From assembly GCA_002479255.1 (NCBI GenBank), contig DLMJ01000019.1, positions 1 to 64,000 on the forward strand: a stretch of 64,000 nt of DNA. The letters run 5' to 3'. The translations under genes were made by a program, and so were the position numbers. Positions within the stretch are counted from its first letter, which is position 1, and every line of letters starts with the position of its first letter. The DNA is from Candidatus Binatus soli. Its GTDB lineage: Bacteria > Desulfobacterota > Binatia > Binatales > Binataceae. A model generated the notes under the pieces. The model ran no database searches, was not told where the DNA came from, and saw nothing but the letters and a program-made list of their open reading frames with translations. Below are positions 24,920 through 34,606 of the stretch, in pieces.

Positions 24920-25390
24920 ATGTCGCGCAAAGGACAAATTCGCGTCCGCGAAATTCCGGCGGACCCCAAGTATCACGACCGCACCGTCGCGAAGTTCATG
25001 AACGTCGTGATGGAACGCGGCAAGAAGTCGCTCGCCGAGCAGATCTTCTATCACGCGCTCGATCTCGTCGCGGAACGCTCGAAGGAAGACGGCCTGGTCG
25101 TTTTCAAACGCGCGCTCGACAATGTTCGTCCGGCCGTCGAGGTTCGCTCGCGCCGGGTCGGTGGCGCCAACTACCAGGTGCCGAGCGAGGTGCGCCCGGT
25201 GCGGCGCAATTCGCTGGCGATGCGATGGCTGGTTGCGGCGGCGCGTGCGCGCGGCGAGAAGTCGATGGAAGAGCGGCTGGCCGCCGAAATCCTCGACGCA
25301 GCCGCCAATCGCGGCGGCGGGGTCAAGAAGCGCGAAGACACACATCGAATGGCCGACGCCAACAAGGCGTTCGCCCACTACCGCTGGTAA
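24920..25390 (+). CDS. rpsG: 30S ribosomal protein uS7
   Basis: A 156-residue uS7, the primary assembly protein of the 30S head, touching the E-site tRNA. Shows the standard KFMNVVMERGKKSLAEQ, NVRPAVEVRSRRVGGANYQVP and RWLVAAARAR blocks and a C-terminal HRMADANKAFAHYRW. Six bases after rpsL. In E. coli this protein represses the str operon; no operator was identified here. Confidence 0.97.
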   Translation: MSRKGQIRVREIPADPKYHDRTVAKFMNVVMERGKKSLAEQIFYHALDLVAERSKEDGLVVFKRALDNVRPAVEVRSRRVGGANYQVPSEVRPVRRNSLAMRWLVAAARARGEKSMEERLAAEILDAAANRGGGVKKREDTHRMADANKAFAHYRW

Positions 25391-25407
25391 TTACCGAGTT
25401 TTTTTAG

Positions 25408-27480
25408 ATGGCTCGTGAGACATCAATAGAACGGGTGCGCAATATCGGCATCATGGCGCACATCGATGCCGGCAAGACCACCACCACCGAGCGGGTGCTC
25501 TTCTATACCGGCATCAACTACAAGATCGGCGAGGTGCACGAAGGCACCGCGACGATGGACTGGATGGTGCAGGAGCAGGAGCGCGGCATCACGATCACGT
25601 CGGCGGCGACCACGTGTTTCTGGCGCGACAACCGCATCAATATTATCGACACGCCCGGACACGTTGATTTCACAATTGAGGTCGAGCGCTCGCTCCGCGT
25701 GCTCGATGGCGCGGTCGCGGTGTTCTGCGCGGTCGGCGGCGTCGAGCCGCAGTCGGAAACCGTCTGGCGCCAAGCCGACAAGTACCGCGTGCCGCGGGTC
25801 GCATTTATCAACAAGATGGATCGCGTCGGCGCGGAGTTCGAGCGCGTCGTGCAGGAGATGCGCGACAAGCTCAAGGCTACGCCGCTGCTGTTGCATCTGC
25901 CGATTGGCGCCGAGGAAAAATTCACCGGGCTGGTCGATCTGATCGATCGCAAGGCGCTGATTTGGGACGAGGATCGGCTCGGCGCGAGCTTTCGCGTCGA
26001 AGAGATCCCGGCCGATTTGAAGGAGCAGGCCGCGGGATACCGCGACAAGATGGTCGAGACGCTCGCCGATCACGACGAGCGCATCATGGAGCTTTATCTC
26101 GAGGGTAAGGCGCCCGAGCCCGACCAGATTCGCGCCGCGATTCGCGCCGCCACGCTCAAGATGGCGATTACGCCGGTGATTCTCGGCTCCGCGTTTCGCA
26201 ACAAGGGCGTGCAGCCGATGCTCGACGCGGTGGTCGACTACCTGCCGTCGCCGCTGGACCTGCCTCCGGTCGTCGGCAGGGCGGGCGACAAGATCGAAGA
26301 GCGATGGCCGCGCGACGACGCGCCGTTCTCCGCGCTCGCCTTCAAGATAATGACCGACCCGTATCTCGGCACGCTGACCTTCCTGCGGCTGTACTCGGGC
26401 AAGCTCGAGACCGGCACCTCGGTGCTCAACTCGACGCGCGGCAAGCGCGAACGCGTCGGCCGCATGTTCAAGATGCATGCGAACAAGCGCGAGGAGCTCA
26501 ACGAGGTTTACGCCGGCGAGATTTGCGCGGTGGGCCTGCGCGACACGAACACCGGCGACACGCTGTGCGATCCCGCCGCGCCAATCGTGCTCGAGTCAAT
26601 CGAGTTCCCCGCGCCCGTCATCCAGATCGCCATCGAGCCCAAGACCAAGGCCGACCAGGAGAAGCTCGCCGAGGCGCTCCAGAAGCTCGCCAAGGAAGAC
26701 CCGTCGTTCCGCGTCAGCGTCAACAAGGAAACCTCGCAGACCCTCATCGCCGGCATGGGCGAGTTGCATCTCGAGATTATCGTCGATCGCATGCTGCGCG
26801 AGTTCAAAGTTGACGCCAATATCGGCAAGCCGCAGGTCGCCTATCGCGAGACCATCAAGCGCGCCTCCGAAGCCGAGGGCAAGTTCGTCCGCCAGAGCGG
26901 CGGCCACGGCCAATATGGCGTCGTCGAGCTGCGCATCGAGCCGCTTCCCAAGGGCTCCGGCTTCGAGTTCGAGGACGGCACCAAGGGCGGATCGATTCCG
27001 CGCAATTTCATTCCGTCGATCGAAGACGGCGTCGTAGAGGCGATGGAAAACGGTGTCGTCGCCGGCTATCCGATGGTCGATATCAAGGCCACCGTGCTCG
27101 ACGGCAAGTACCACGAAGTGGACTCGTCGGAACTCGCGTTTAAGATCGCCGGCTCGATGGCGTTCAAGGAATGCTGCGAAAAGGCCGACCCGATTCTGCT
27201 CGAGCCCGTGATGGATGTCGAGGTGGTCACCCCGCAGGAGTTCATGGGCGAAGTGATCGGCGATCTCAGCGGGCGGCGCGGCAAGATTCTCGACATGGAA
27301 AATCGCGCCGGCGCGCAGGTCATCGAGGCCCGCGTCCCGCTCGCCACCATGTTCGGTTACGCCACGCGGCTGCGCTCGATGACCCAGGGCCGCGCAACTT
27401 ACACCATGCAGTTCGGCGCGTACGAACCCGTGCCGCGAAATATTTTTGAAGAATTGACGGCGCTCAAGCGCGCATCATAG
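25408..27480 (+). CDS. fusA: Elongation factor G
   Basis: A 690-residue translocase GTPase. The G1 motif AHIDAGKTTTTER, DTPGHVDF and NKMDR are at the N-terminus, followed by domains II-V; domain IV contains the GHGQYG loop that reaches the decoding centre. Length and order match EF-G1 and its position between rpsG and tuf is canonical, so this is the main copy rather than a paralogue. Confidence 0.98.
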   Translation: MARETSIERVRNIGIMAHIDAGKTTTTERVLFYTGINYKIGEVHEGTATMDWMVQEQERGITITSAATTCFWRDNRINIIDTPGHVDFTIEVERSLRVLDGAVAVFCAVGGVEPQSETVWRQADKYRVPRVAFINKMDRVGAEFERVVQEMRDKLKATPLLLHLPIGAEEKFTGLVDLIDRKALIWDEDRLGASFRVEEIPADLKEQAAGYRDKMVETLADHDERIMELYLEGKAPEPDQIRAAIRAATLKMAITPVILGSAFRNKGVQPMLDAVVDYLPSPLDLPPVVGRAGDKIEERWPRDDAPFSALAFKIMTDPYLGTLTFLRLYSGKLETGTSVLNSTRGKRERVGRMFKMHANKREELNEVYAGEICAVGLRDTNTGDTLCDPAAPIVLESIEFPAPVIQIAIEPKTKADQEKLAEALQKLAKEDPSFRVSVNKETSQTLIAGMGELHLEIIVDRMLREFKVDANIGKPQVAYRETIKRASEAEGKFVRQSGGHGQYGVVELRIEPLPKGSGFEFEDGTKGGSIPRNFIPSIEDGVVEAMENGVVAGYPMVDIKATVLDGKYHEVDSSELAFKIAGSMAFKECCEKADPILLEPVMDVEVVTPQEFMGEVIGDLSGRRGKILDMENRAGAQVIEARVPLATMFGYATRLRSMTQGRATYTMQFGAYEPVPRNIFEELTALKRAS

Positions 27481-27518
27481 GGACCTGCGAGCAAGGGTCT
27501 CAATCGGAGGTTACTTAA

Positions 27519-28718
<1,200 letters not shown>

Positions 28719-28793
28719 CGGACACCGAAGCAGGGTGCGCAATCGAACTGAGATGGAGCGGAGCGCTTAACGAATCGGGCGCGGTATTCCCAG

Positions 28794-29102
28794 ATGAACG
28801 ACAAGATACGCATACGCCTCAAGGCGTACGACTACCGCCTGCTCGATCAGTCGGTTCGCGAAATCGTGGACACCATCCGGCGCACCGGCGGCCGCGTGGC
28901 CGGTCCGATTCCGCTGCCGACCCGCATAGAGCGCTTCACCGTCAACCGCTCGCCGCACGTGGACAAGAAATCGCGCGAGCATTTTGAAATTCGTACTCAT
29001 AAACGTCTGCTCGACGTCCTCGAGCCGACCCAACAGACCATCGACGCGCTGGGCAAGCTCGATCTGGCCGCGGGCGTGGACGTCGAAATCAAGCTCGAGT
29101 AG
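28794..29102 (+). CDS. rpsJ: 30S ribosomal protein uS10
   Basis: A 102-residue uS10 with the standard IRIRLKAYDYRLLDQS start and THKRLLDV loop. Part of the 30S head; as NusE it joins NusG and NusB in antitermination. Head of the S10 operon in many bacteria; here only 75 bases after tuf with no visible terminator, so read-through from str is likely. Confidence 0.97.
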   Translation: MNDKIRIRLKAYDYRLLDQSVREIVDTIRRTGGRVAGPIPLPTRIERFTVNRSPHVDKKSREHFEIRTHKRLLDVLEPTQQTIDALGKLDLAAGVDVEIKLE

Positions 29103-29107
29103 GGCCG

Positions 29108-29776
29108 ATGCTGACCGGATTGATTGGAAAGAAAATCGGGATGACCCAGATGACCGACGCCGCCGGCCGCGTGCGCGCCGCCACCGTGTTGACGCTCGGT
29201 CCATGCACCGTCTCCCAGTTAAAGACCGCGGCGACCGACGGCTACGAAGCCGTGCAGGTCACCTTCGGCAAAAAAAAGCTCAACCGCGTGACCGGCGGCG
29301 AGCGCGGCCATTTCGCCCGCGCCAACATCGCGGCCGGAATCAGATCGGGCGAGTTTGAACGCCGCGGCGAGGGCGAGTTGAAGCTCGGACAGCCCATCGC
29401 GGCTGCCGATGTGTTCAAGGTCGGCGATCAGGTCGATGTAACCGGGGTCTCGAAGGGCCACGGCTATGCTGGCGTCATCAAGCGCCACCATTTCTCCGGC
29501 TTCCCCGGCTCCCACGGCACCCACGAGTATTTCCGCCACGGCGGATCGATCGGTAACCGCTCGTATCCCGGGCGCGTGCGCAAAGGGATGAGGATGGCGG
29601 GGCAGATGGGCAATGAGACGGCCTCGATCCTGAATCTCGAGGTGATCGAGATACTTGCCGATGACAACGCAGTCGTCGTGTCGGGCGCGGTGCCCGGACC
29701 CGACGGCGCTTTGCTCGTCGTTCATCACGCGGCCCGCCCGCGCCGACGCGCCAATGTGAAGGTGGCCAATGCCTGA
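29108..29776 (+). CDS. rplC: 50S ribosomal protein uL3
   Basis: A 222-residue uL3 with the characteristic start GLIGKKIGMTQ and the central loop region GFPGSHGTHEYFRHGGSIG that reaches toward the peptidyl-transferase centre. One of the first proteins to bind 23S rRNA. Five bases after rpsJ; its last 8 bases overlap rplD. Confidence 0.97.
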   Translation: MLTGLIGKKIGMTQMTDAAGRVRAATVLTLGPCTVSQLKTAATDGYEAVQVTFGKKKLNRVTGGERGHFARANIAAGIRSGEFERRGEGELKLGQPIAAADVFKVGDQVDVTGVSKGHGYAGVIKRHHFSGFPGSHGTHEYFRHGGSIGNRSYPGRVRKGMRMAGQMGNETASILNLEVIEILADDNAVVVSGAVPGPDGALLVVHHAARPRRRANVKVANA

Positions 29777-30428
29777 GCGGAAAGAAAAACTATCGCCGGT
29801 CAAGCTGCCGCTGTACTCGGCCGCCCATGAAAAAGTCGGCGAGCTCGAAGTCGCCGGCACAGTTTTCGGCCGCGACGGCGATCTGTCGCTGCTGCACGAG
29901 GCGGTCCGGATGCAGCTTGCCAATCGCCGCTCCGGAACGGCGTCCACCAAGACCAAGGGACTCATCTCCGGCGGCGGCCGCAAGCCGTGGCGGCAGAAGG
30001 GCACCGGACGTGCGCGCGCAGGATCGACGCGATCGCCGCTATGGCGTCACGGCGGAACCATCTTCGGCCCGCAGCCGCGCGACTATTCGTACAAGATGCC
30101 GAAAAAGGCGTGGCGCGCCGCGCTCTGCATTGCGATTTCCGATCGCGCCAAAAACGGCAAGCTGTTTGTCGTCGAGTCGCTCGATCTGTCCGAGCCGAAA
30201 ACCAAAGCCGCCAAGGCCGCGCTCGACAAGCTCGGCCTCGAGCACGCGCTGATAGTGCTGGGCGAAGGCGATGGCAAGTTTCTTCTCGCCGCGCGCAACC
30301 TCGCCGCGCACAAGGTGCTCGCGCTGGAAGGGCTTAACGTTTACGACGTGCTCAATTACCGGGAACTCGTGATGACGAGTCAGACCGCCAGAGCGATCGA
30401 AGCCCGATTTGCCGGAGAAGCGAAATGA
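29769..30428 (+). CDS. rplD: 50S ribosomal protein uL4
   Basis: A 219-residue uL4. The exit-tunnel loop (KPWRQKGTGRARAGSTRSPLWRHGG, given by its flanks at about residues 75-100) is intact and shows no macrolide-type deletion. In E. coli uL4 regulates the S10 operon; whether it does so here cannot be seen. Overlaps rplC at the start and rplW by 4 bases at the end. Confidence 0.96.
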   Translation: MPERKEKLSPVKLPLYSAAHEKVGELEVAGTVFGRDGDLSLLHEAVRMQLANRRSGTASTKTKGLISGGGRKPWRQKGTGRARAGSTRSPLWRHGGTIFGPQPRDYSYKMPKKAWRAALCIAISDRAKNGKLFVVESLDLSEPKTKAAKAALDKLGLEHALIVLGEGDGKFLLAARNLAAHKVLALEGLNVYDVLNYRELVMTSQTARAIEARFAGEAK

Positions 30429-30715
30429 GCAGCCCCGAGAGTCGGATTCTCGCGCCCATCATCACCGAGAAGGGCACCATGGTCAGCGGAAAGGCCGGCC
30501 AGGTGCTGTTCCGCGTGCGTCCCGGGGCGAGCAAGGACAACATTCGCGAGGCCGTCGAGCATCTGTTCAAGGTCACCGTCCTCAAGGTCCGCACTTCGAA
30601 CTTCATGGGCAAGGAACGGAAAAAGGGCGCAATCAAGGGCCGCCAGATGGACTGGAAGAAGGCCTACGTAACCCTCAAGGAAGGCGACAAGATCGAATTC
30701 TTCGAAGGCCTATAA
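30425..30715 (+). CDS. rplW: 50S ribosomal protein uL23
   Basis: A 96-residue uL23 with ILAPIITEKGT at the start and VLKVRTSNFMGKERKKG in the loop. It sits at the tunnel exit and is the docking site for trigger factor and the signal recognition particle. ATG overlaps the rplD stop by 4 bases. Confidence 0.95.
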   Translation: MSSPESRILAPIITEKGTMVSGKAGQVLFRVRPGASKDNIREAVEHLFKVTVLKVRTSNFMGKERKKGAIKGRQMDWKKAYVTLKEGDKIEFFEGL

Positions 30716-30782
30716 GCGGCGGAGCGCGATGCCTGGACGAGAGCGCTCGTAGCTAGACAGAAGAGACACTGAAAAAAGAAAA

Positions 30783-31613
30783 ATGGCAGTCATACAATTA
30801 AATCCGCGCACTCCCGGCCAGCGCTTCATGCAGATAGCCGATTTCTCCGAGCTCACCAAAAAAGAGCCGGAGAAAAGCCTGCTGGTCCCGCTCCAGCGCA
30901 CCGGCGGGCGCAACAATCGCGGCCGCATGACCTCGCGTCATCGCGGCGGCGGACACAAGCGCCGTCTTCGCCTGATCGATTTCAAGCGCAACCGCGACGG
31001 TATTTCGGCCGTCGTCTTCGCGCTCGAATACGATCCCAATCGCTCCGCCAATATCGCGCTGCTCCACTATGCCGACGGCGTCAAGACCTACATCCTGGCC
31101 CCCGCCGGGCTCAAGGTCGGCGCCAAAGTCGAGTCGGGCGAGAACGCCGACATCAAGCCGGGCAACGCGCTCATGCTCAAGAACATCCCGCTCGGCACCA
31201 TCGTTCACGCCATCGAGATGAAACCGGGAGCCGGCGCGAAGCTCGCGCGCGGCGCGGGTGTGCAGGCTCAGTTGATGGCGAAAGAGGGCAAGATGGCGCT
31301 GCTCAAGCTGCCCTCGGGCGAGCAGCGGATGGTGCAGGCCGATTGCCGCGCCACCATCGGCCAGGTCGGCAATCTCGACCACGAAAATATTTCTATCGGC
31401 AAGGCCGGGCGCTCGCGATGGCTCGGCAAGCGCGGCCATGTGCGTGGAGTCGCGATGAACCCGGTTGACCATCCGCACGGCGGTGGCGAGGGCAAGTCGA
31501 AGGGAAACCATCCCCAGTCGCCGTGGGGCCAGCCCGCCAAGGGATACAAGACGCGCAAGAAGCAACCGTCGGACAATCTGATCGTCAGCCGCCGGCCGCG
31601 CGGGAAGCATTAA
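30783..31613 (+). CDS. rplB: 50S ribosomal protein uL2
   Basis: A 276-residue uL2. Basic N-terminus with NNRGRMTSRHRGGGHKRR, central RNA-binding domain, and the C-terminal VAMNPVDHPHGGGEGK block containing the conserved His that lies close to the peptidyl-transferase centre. Standard length; 67 bases after rplW, 5 before rpsS. Confidence 0.98.
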   Translation: MAVIQLNPRTPGQRFMQIADFSELTKKEPEKSLLVPLQRTGGRNNRGRMTSRHRGGGHKRRLRLIDFKRNRDGISAVVFALEYDPNRSANIALLHYADGVKTYILAPAGLKVGAKVESGENADIKPGNALMLKNIPLGTIVHAIEMKPGAGAKLARGAGVQAQLMAKEGKMALLKLPSGEQRMVQADCRATIGQVGNLDHENISIGKAGRSRWLGKRGHVRGVAMNPVDHPHGGGEGKSKGNHPQSPWGQPAKGYKTRKKQPSDNLIVSRRPRGKH

Positions 31614-31618
31614 TCGTT

Positions 31619-31957
31619 ATGGCCAGGTCACTCAAAAAAGGTCCATTCGTTGACGGGCATCTGCAGAAAAAAGTCACCGCCGCGTCCGCCTCGGGCGACA
31701 AGCGAATCATCAAGACCTGGTCGCGGCGCTCGATGATAACGCCGGACATGATCGCGCTGACGTTCGCCGTCCACAACGGGCACAAGTTCATCCCCGTGTA
31801 CTGCACCGAGAACATGGTCGGCCACAAGCTCGGCGAATTCGCGCCGACCCGGACCTTCCACGGTCATGCCGGCGATCGCAAGGGCGAAGTGAAGCCGGCC
31901 GCCGGCGCCGCTCCCGCCGCACCGGCTCCGGCTCCGGCCCCGGCCAAGGGCGCGTAA
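31619..31957 (+). CDS. rpsS: 30S ribosomal protein uS19
   Basis: A 112-residue uS19 beginning MARSLKKGPFVD at ATG 31619; longer starts would overlap rplB. The core (KTWSRRSMITPDM, HNGHKFIPVYCTENMVGHKLGEF) is standard up to about residue 90. An Ala/Pro tail (AAPAPAPAPAKGA type) of about 20 residues is added, absent in E. coli. Binds 16S rRNA of the head with uS13. Confidence 0.96.
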   Translation: MARSLKKGPFVDGHLQKKVTAASASGDKRIIKTWSRRSMITPDMIALTFAVHNGHKFIPVYCTENMVGHKLGEFAPTRTFHGHAGDRKGEVKPAAGAAPAAPAPAPAPAKGA

Positions 31958-31977
31958 GCGGGGAAGTTGTAACAGTC

Positions 31978-32316
31978 ATGGAATCCGTATCGCGAACCCG
32001 CTTCATCAGGATCTCGCCGCGCAAGCTCAAGCTTGTGTGCGAGCTGATCGCGGGCAAGAAAGTCGATCAGGCGCTTTCGATCCTCGAGTTCACGCCCAAG
32101 AAGGCGGCCAGGTTCGTCTCTAAAACTTTGCTTGCCGCAATCGCCAACGCGCGCGATCAACAGAACGTGGACGAGGACAAGTTGTTCGTAAAACGCGCGA
32201 CCGCCGACACCGGGCCGACCTGGAAGCGATCGCTCATGCGCGCACATATGCATGCGACGCCAATCCACAAACGCACCAGCCATCTCACGGTAATCGTGGA
32301 CGAGCGGGCGTCCTGA
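31978..32316 (+). CDS. rplV: 50S ribosomal protein uL22
   Basis: A 112-residue uL22 with RFIRISPRKLKLVCELIAGKKV and the tunnel loop before KRTSHLTVIVDE. The extended hairpin with uL4 lines the exit tunnel; no insertion typical of macrolide resistance is seen. Eight bases before rpsC. Confidence 0.95.
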   Translation: MESVSRTRFIRISPRKLKLVCELIAGKKVDQALSILEFTPKKAARFVSKTLLAAIANARDQQNVDEDKLFVKRATADTGPTWKRSLMRAHMHATPIHKRTSHLTVIVDERAS

Positions 32317-32324
32317 GGTCTTCG

Positions 32325-33002
32325 ATGGGACAGAAAGTACATCCGCGCGGGTTTCGCCTCGGCATCATCGAAAGCTGGGACTCCAGATGGTACGCCAGCC
32401 ACGACTACGCCAAATTGCTGCACGAGGATTTGAAGCTGCGTGATTTCATCAAGAAGCGGCTCTACCACGCTGGCATCTCGCGGATTGAAATCGAGCGGAT
32501 GGCCAACAAGGCCAAAATAAATATTTACACGGCGCGCCCCGGCATCGTCATCGGCAAGAAGGGCGCCGAAATCGACAAGCTCAAGACCGATATCCAGAAG
32601 CTGATGAAAGGGCGCGACTCGTTTATCAATATCCACGAGGTGCGCCGCCCCGACCTCGACCCGCAGCTGGTCGCCGAGAATATCGCGCTCCAGCTCGAGC
32701 GCCGCGTCGCCTTTCGCCGCGCGATGAAGGAAGCCGTCACGCGCGCGATGCGGATGGGTGCGCAGGGCGTCAAGGTCCACGTCGCCGGACGCCTGGGCGG
32801 CGCGGAAATCGCGCGTCAGGAATGGTACCGCGAGGGTCGCGTGCCCCTGCAGACGCTGCGCGCGGACGTGGCTTACGGATTTGCCGAAGCGCGCACCACC
32901 TACGGCCAGATCGGCGTGAAGGTCTGGATTTTCCGCGGCGAAGTCCTCACCCGCAAGGATGCGGACGCGAAACGCGCAGGCACGCCTGCGCAGGCGAATT
33001 GA
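32325..33002 (+). CDS. rpsC: 30S ribosomal protein uS3
   Basis: A 225-residue uS3. MGQKVHPRGFRLGI is the standard start; the KH domain GxxG is GKKG at about residues 83-86, and the C-terminal domain contains GRLGGAEIARQEWYREGRVPLQTLRAD (flanks of the conserved block). Guards the mRNA entry tunnel. Ten bases before rplP. Confidence 0.97.
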   Translation: MGQKVHPRGFRLGIIESWDSRWYASHDYAKLLHEDLKLRDFIKKRLYHAGISRIEIERMANKAKINIYTARPGIVIGKKGAEIDKLKTDIQKLMKGRDSFINIHEVRRPDLDPQLVAENIALQLERRVAFRRAMKEAVTRAMRMGAQGVKVHVAGRLGGAEIARQEWYREGRVPLQTLRADVAYGFAEARTTYGQIGVKVWIFRGEVLTRKDADAKRAGTPAQAN

Positions 33003-33012
33003 CGAAGGCAAG

Positions 33013-33438
33013 ATGCTCGCACCAAAAAAAGTTAAATGGCGCAAAATGATGAAGGGCCGCGTCCGCGGCGCCGAGTCGCGCGGACTCACGCTCGCGTTCG
33101 GTGACTACGGACTCAAGTCGCTGGAGACTTGCCGCATCGATACCCGCGCGCTCGAGGCCGCCCGTATCGCGCTGACCCGCCATATCAAGCGCGGCGGCCG
33201 CGTCTGGATTCGCGTCTTCCCCGACAAGCCCTTCACCAAAAAACCGGCCGAAACCCGCATGGGCAAGGGCAAGGGCTCGCCCGAGGGATGGGTCGCGTGC
33301 GTCAGGCCCGGCAGGATTCTGTTCGAGATGGAAGGCGTCGATTACGCCACGGCAAAAGAAGCGATGCGCCTGGCGGCGCACAAGCTGCCGATCAAAACAA
33401 TTATGATCCAGCGCGAGGAGGGCGGCCTTGGAGCTTGA
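33013..33438 (+). CDS. rplP: 50S ribosomal protein uL16
   Basis: A 141-residue uL16 starting MLAPKKVKWRK at ATG 33013; upstream in-frame codons belong to rpsC. Landmarks GFGDYGLKSLE-like (AFGDYGLKSLE), KPAETRMGKGKGSPEGWVA and the Arg in VRPGRILFE, which is hydroxylated in E. coli. Supports A-site tRNA. Its end overlaps rpmC by 11 bases. Confidence 0.96.
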   Translation: MLAPKKVKWRKMMKGRVRGAESRGLTLAFGDYGLKSLETCRIDTRALEAARIALTRHIKRGGRVWIRVFPDKPFTKKPAETRMGKGKGSPEGWVACVRPGRILFEMEGVDYATAKEAMRLAAHKLPIKTIMIQREEGGLGA

Positions 33439-33661
33439 CGAACTAAGGCAGATGACCGCGCCGGATTTGCGCGTCAAGGAGCGCGAGGCGCGCGAGGAAA
33501 TTTTCCGGCTGCGCCTGAAGCTGCGCACCAATCAGCTGGACAATCACGCCGGCTACCGGCGCGCACGCCGCGAGCTGGCGCTCATCATGACTTTGCTCGG
33601 CGAGAAGGCGCGCGGCGCGGCCGCGGCCGACAAGAAGGTGGCCAATGCGGGAACGAATTAA
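33428..33661 (+). CDS. rpmC: 50S ribosomal protein uL29
   Basis: A 77-residue uL29 with helical hairpin EAREEIFRLRLKLRTNQLDN. It starts with TTG 33428 inside the end of rplP; no ATG is available in the conserved part. A C-terminal Ala-rich tail of about 15 residues extends past the usual end. Located at the tunnel exit beside uL23. Overlaps rpsQ by 17 bases. Confidence 0.92.
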   Translation: MELDELRQMTAPDLRVKEREAREEIFRLRLKLRTNQLDNHAGYRRARRELALIMTLLGEKARGAAAADKKVANAGTN

Positions 33662-33899
33662 ACGGCGCGAGGGCACTGTGGTGTCCGCCAAGATGGCCAA
33701 AACCGTCCTGGTCAGGGTGGACCGCATGGTCGAGCATCCCTTGTACGGCAAGCGCGTGCGCCGCAGCACCCGCTTCATGGCGCACGACGAAGGCGGCGAG
33801 TGCAAGGAAGGCGATCGCGTGCAGATTATCGAGTCGCGGCCGCTCTCCAGGAACAAGCGCTGGCGCGTCAGCCGCGTTCTCAAAAAGGCCGCGGGGTAA
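33645..33899 (+). CDS. rpsQ: 30S ribosomal protein uS17
   Basis: An 84-residue uS17 beta-barrel: REGTVVSAKMAKTVLVRVDR and HPLYGKRVRRSTRFMAHDE are standard. Binds helix 11 of 16S rRNA early in assembly. ATG 33645 lies in the last codons of rpmC, implying coupled translation. Confidence 0.95.
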   Translation: MRERIKRREGTVVSAKMAKTVLVRVDRMVEHPLYGKRVRRSTRFMAHDEGGECKEGDRVQIIESRPLSRNKRWRVSRVLKKAAG

Positions 33900-33905
33900 G
33901 GCGCG

Positions 33906-34274
33906 ATGGTACAGGTACAAACGGTTCTGGATGTCGCCGATAACTCGGGCGCCCGCAAAGTGATGTGCATCAAGGTGCTCGGCGGCTCCAAGCGCCGATA
34001 CGCGTCGGTCGGCGACGTGATCGTGGTGGCGATCAAAGAGGCGATTCCCAACGCCAAGGTCAAAAAGGGCGACGTGTCGCGCGCGGTTATCGTGCGAACG
34101 GCCAAGGAAATCAGCCGCGACGACGGCAGTTACATCCGCTTTGACGGCAACTCGGCGGTGCTGCTCGACAAGGATCACGAACCGGTCGGCACCCGCATCT
34201 TTGGACCGGTGGCCCGCGAGCTGCGCGCGAAAAAGTTCCTGAAGATCATCTCGCTCGCGCCGGAGGTGCTGTGA
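33906..34274 (+). CDS. rplN: 50S ribosomal protein uL14
   Basis: A 122-residue uL14, start MVQVQTVLDVADNSGARKVMCIKVLGG, with the KGDVSRAVIVRT core and FGPVARELR end. Contacts 16S rRNA in bridge B8. Six bases after rpsQ; its TGA overlaps the ATG of rplX. Confidence 0.97.
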   Translation: MVQVQTVLDVADNSGARKVMCIKVLGGSKRRYASVGDVIVVAIKEAIPNAKVKKGDVSRAVIVRTAKEISRDDGSYIRFDGNSAVLLDKDHEPVGTRIFGPVARELRAKKFLKIISLAPEVL

Positions 34275-34606
34275 TGGCGTCGGCGAAGTACAAGATCAAG
34301 AAGAATGACACCGTGATGGTCGTCACCGGCCGCGACCGTGGCAAGACCGGCAAGGTGATGCGCGTGCTGCCGGAGCGCGGCCGCGTCGTCGTCGAGCGGC
34401 TCAATATCGTCAAGCGTCACAGCAAGCCGCGCGGCGCGCAGAGCCCCGGCGGCATCGTCGAGAAGGAAGCGCCCATCGCCATCTCGAACGTCATGATTTT
34501 TTGCGATCGCTGCAACGCTCCGGTCAGGGTCGGGGTCAAGATTGCCGGCGACGGCGCCAAGACCCGGGTCTGCCGCCGCTGCGGCGAAGTGATAGGTAAC
34601 GACTGA
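34274..34606 (+). CDS. rplX: 50S ribosomal protein uL24
   Basis: A 110-residue uL24 with the KOW segment IKKNDTVMVVTGRDRGKTGKV. A C-terminal zinc-ribbon-like set of four cysteines (FCDRCNAP...CRRCGE) is complete, as in many lineages outside the gamma-proteobacteria. Start ATG 34274 overlaps the rplN stop by one base; a GTG one codon upstream is less likely. Initiates 50S assembly. Confidence 0.95.
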   Translation: MASAKYKIKKNDTVMVVTGRDRGKTGKVMRVLPERGRVVVERLNIVKRHSKPRGAQSPGGIVEKEAPIAISNVMIFCDRCNAPVRVGVKIAGDGAKTRVCRRCGEVIGND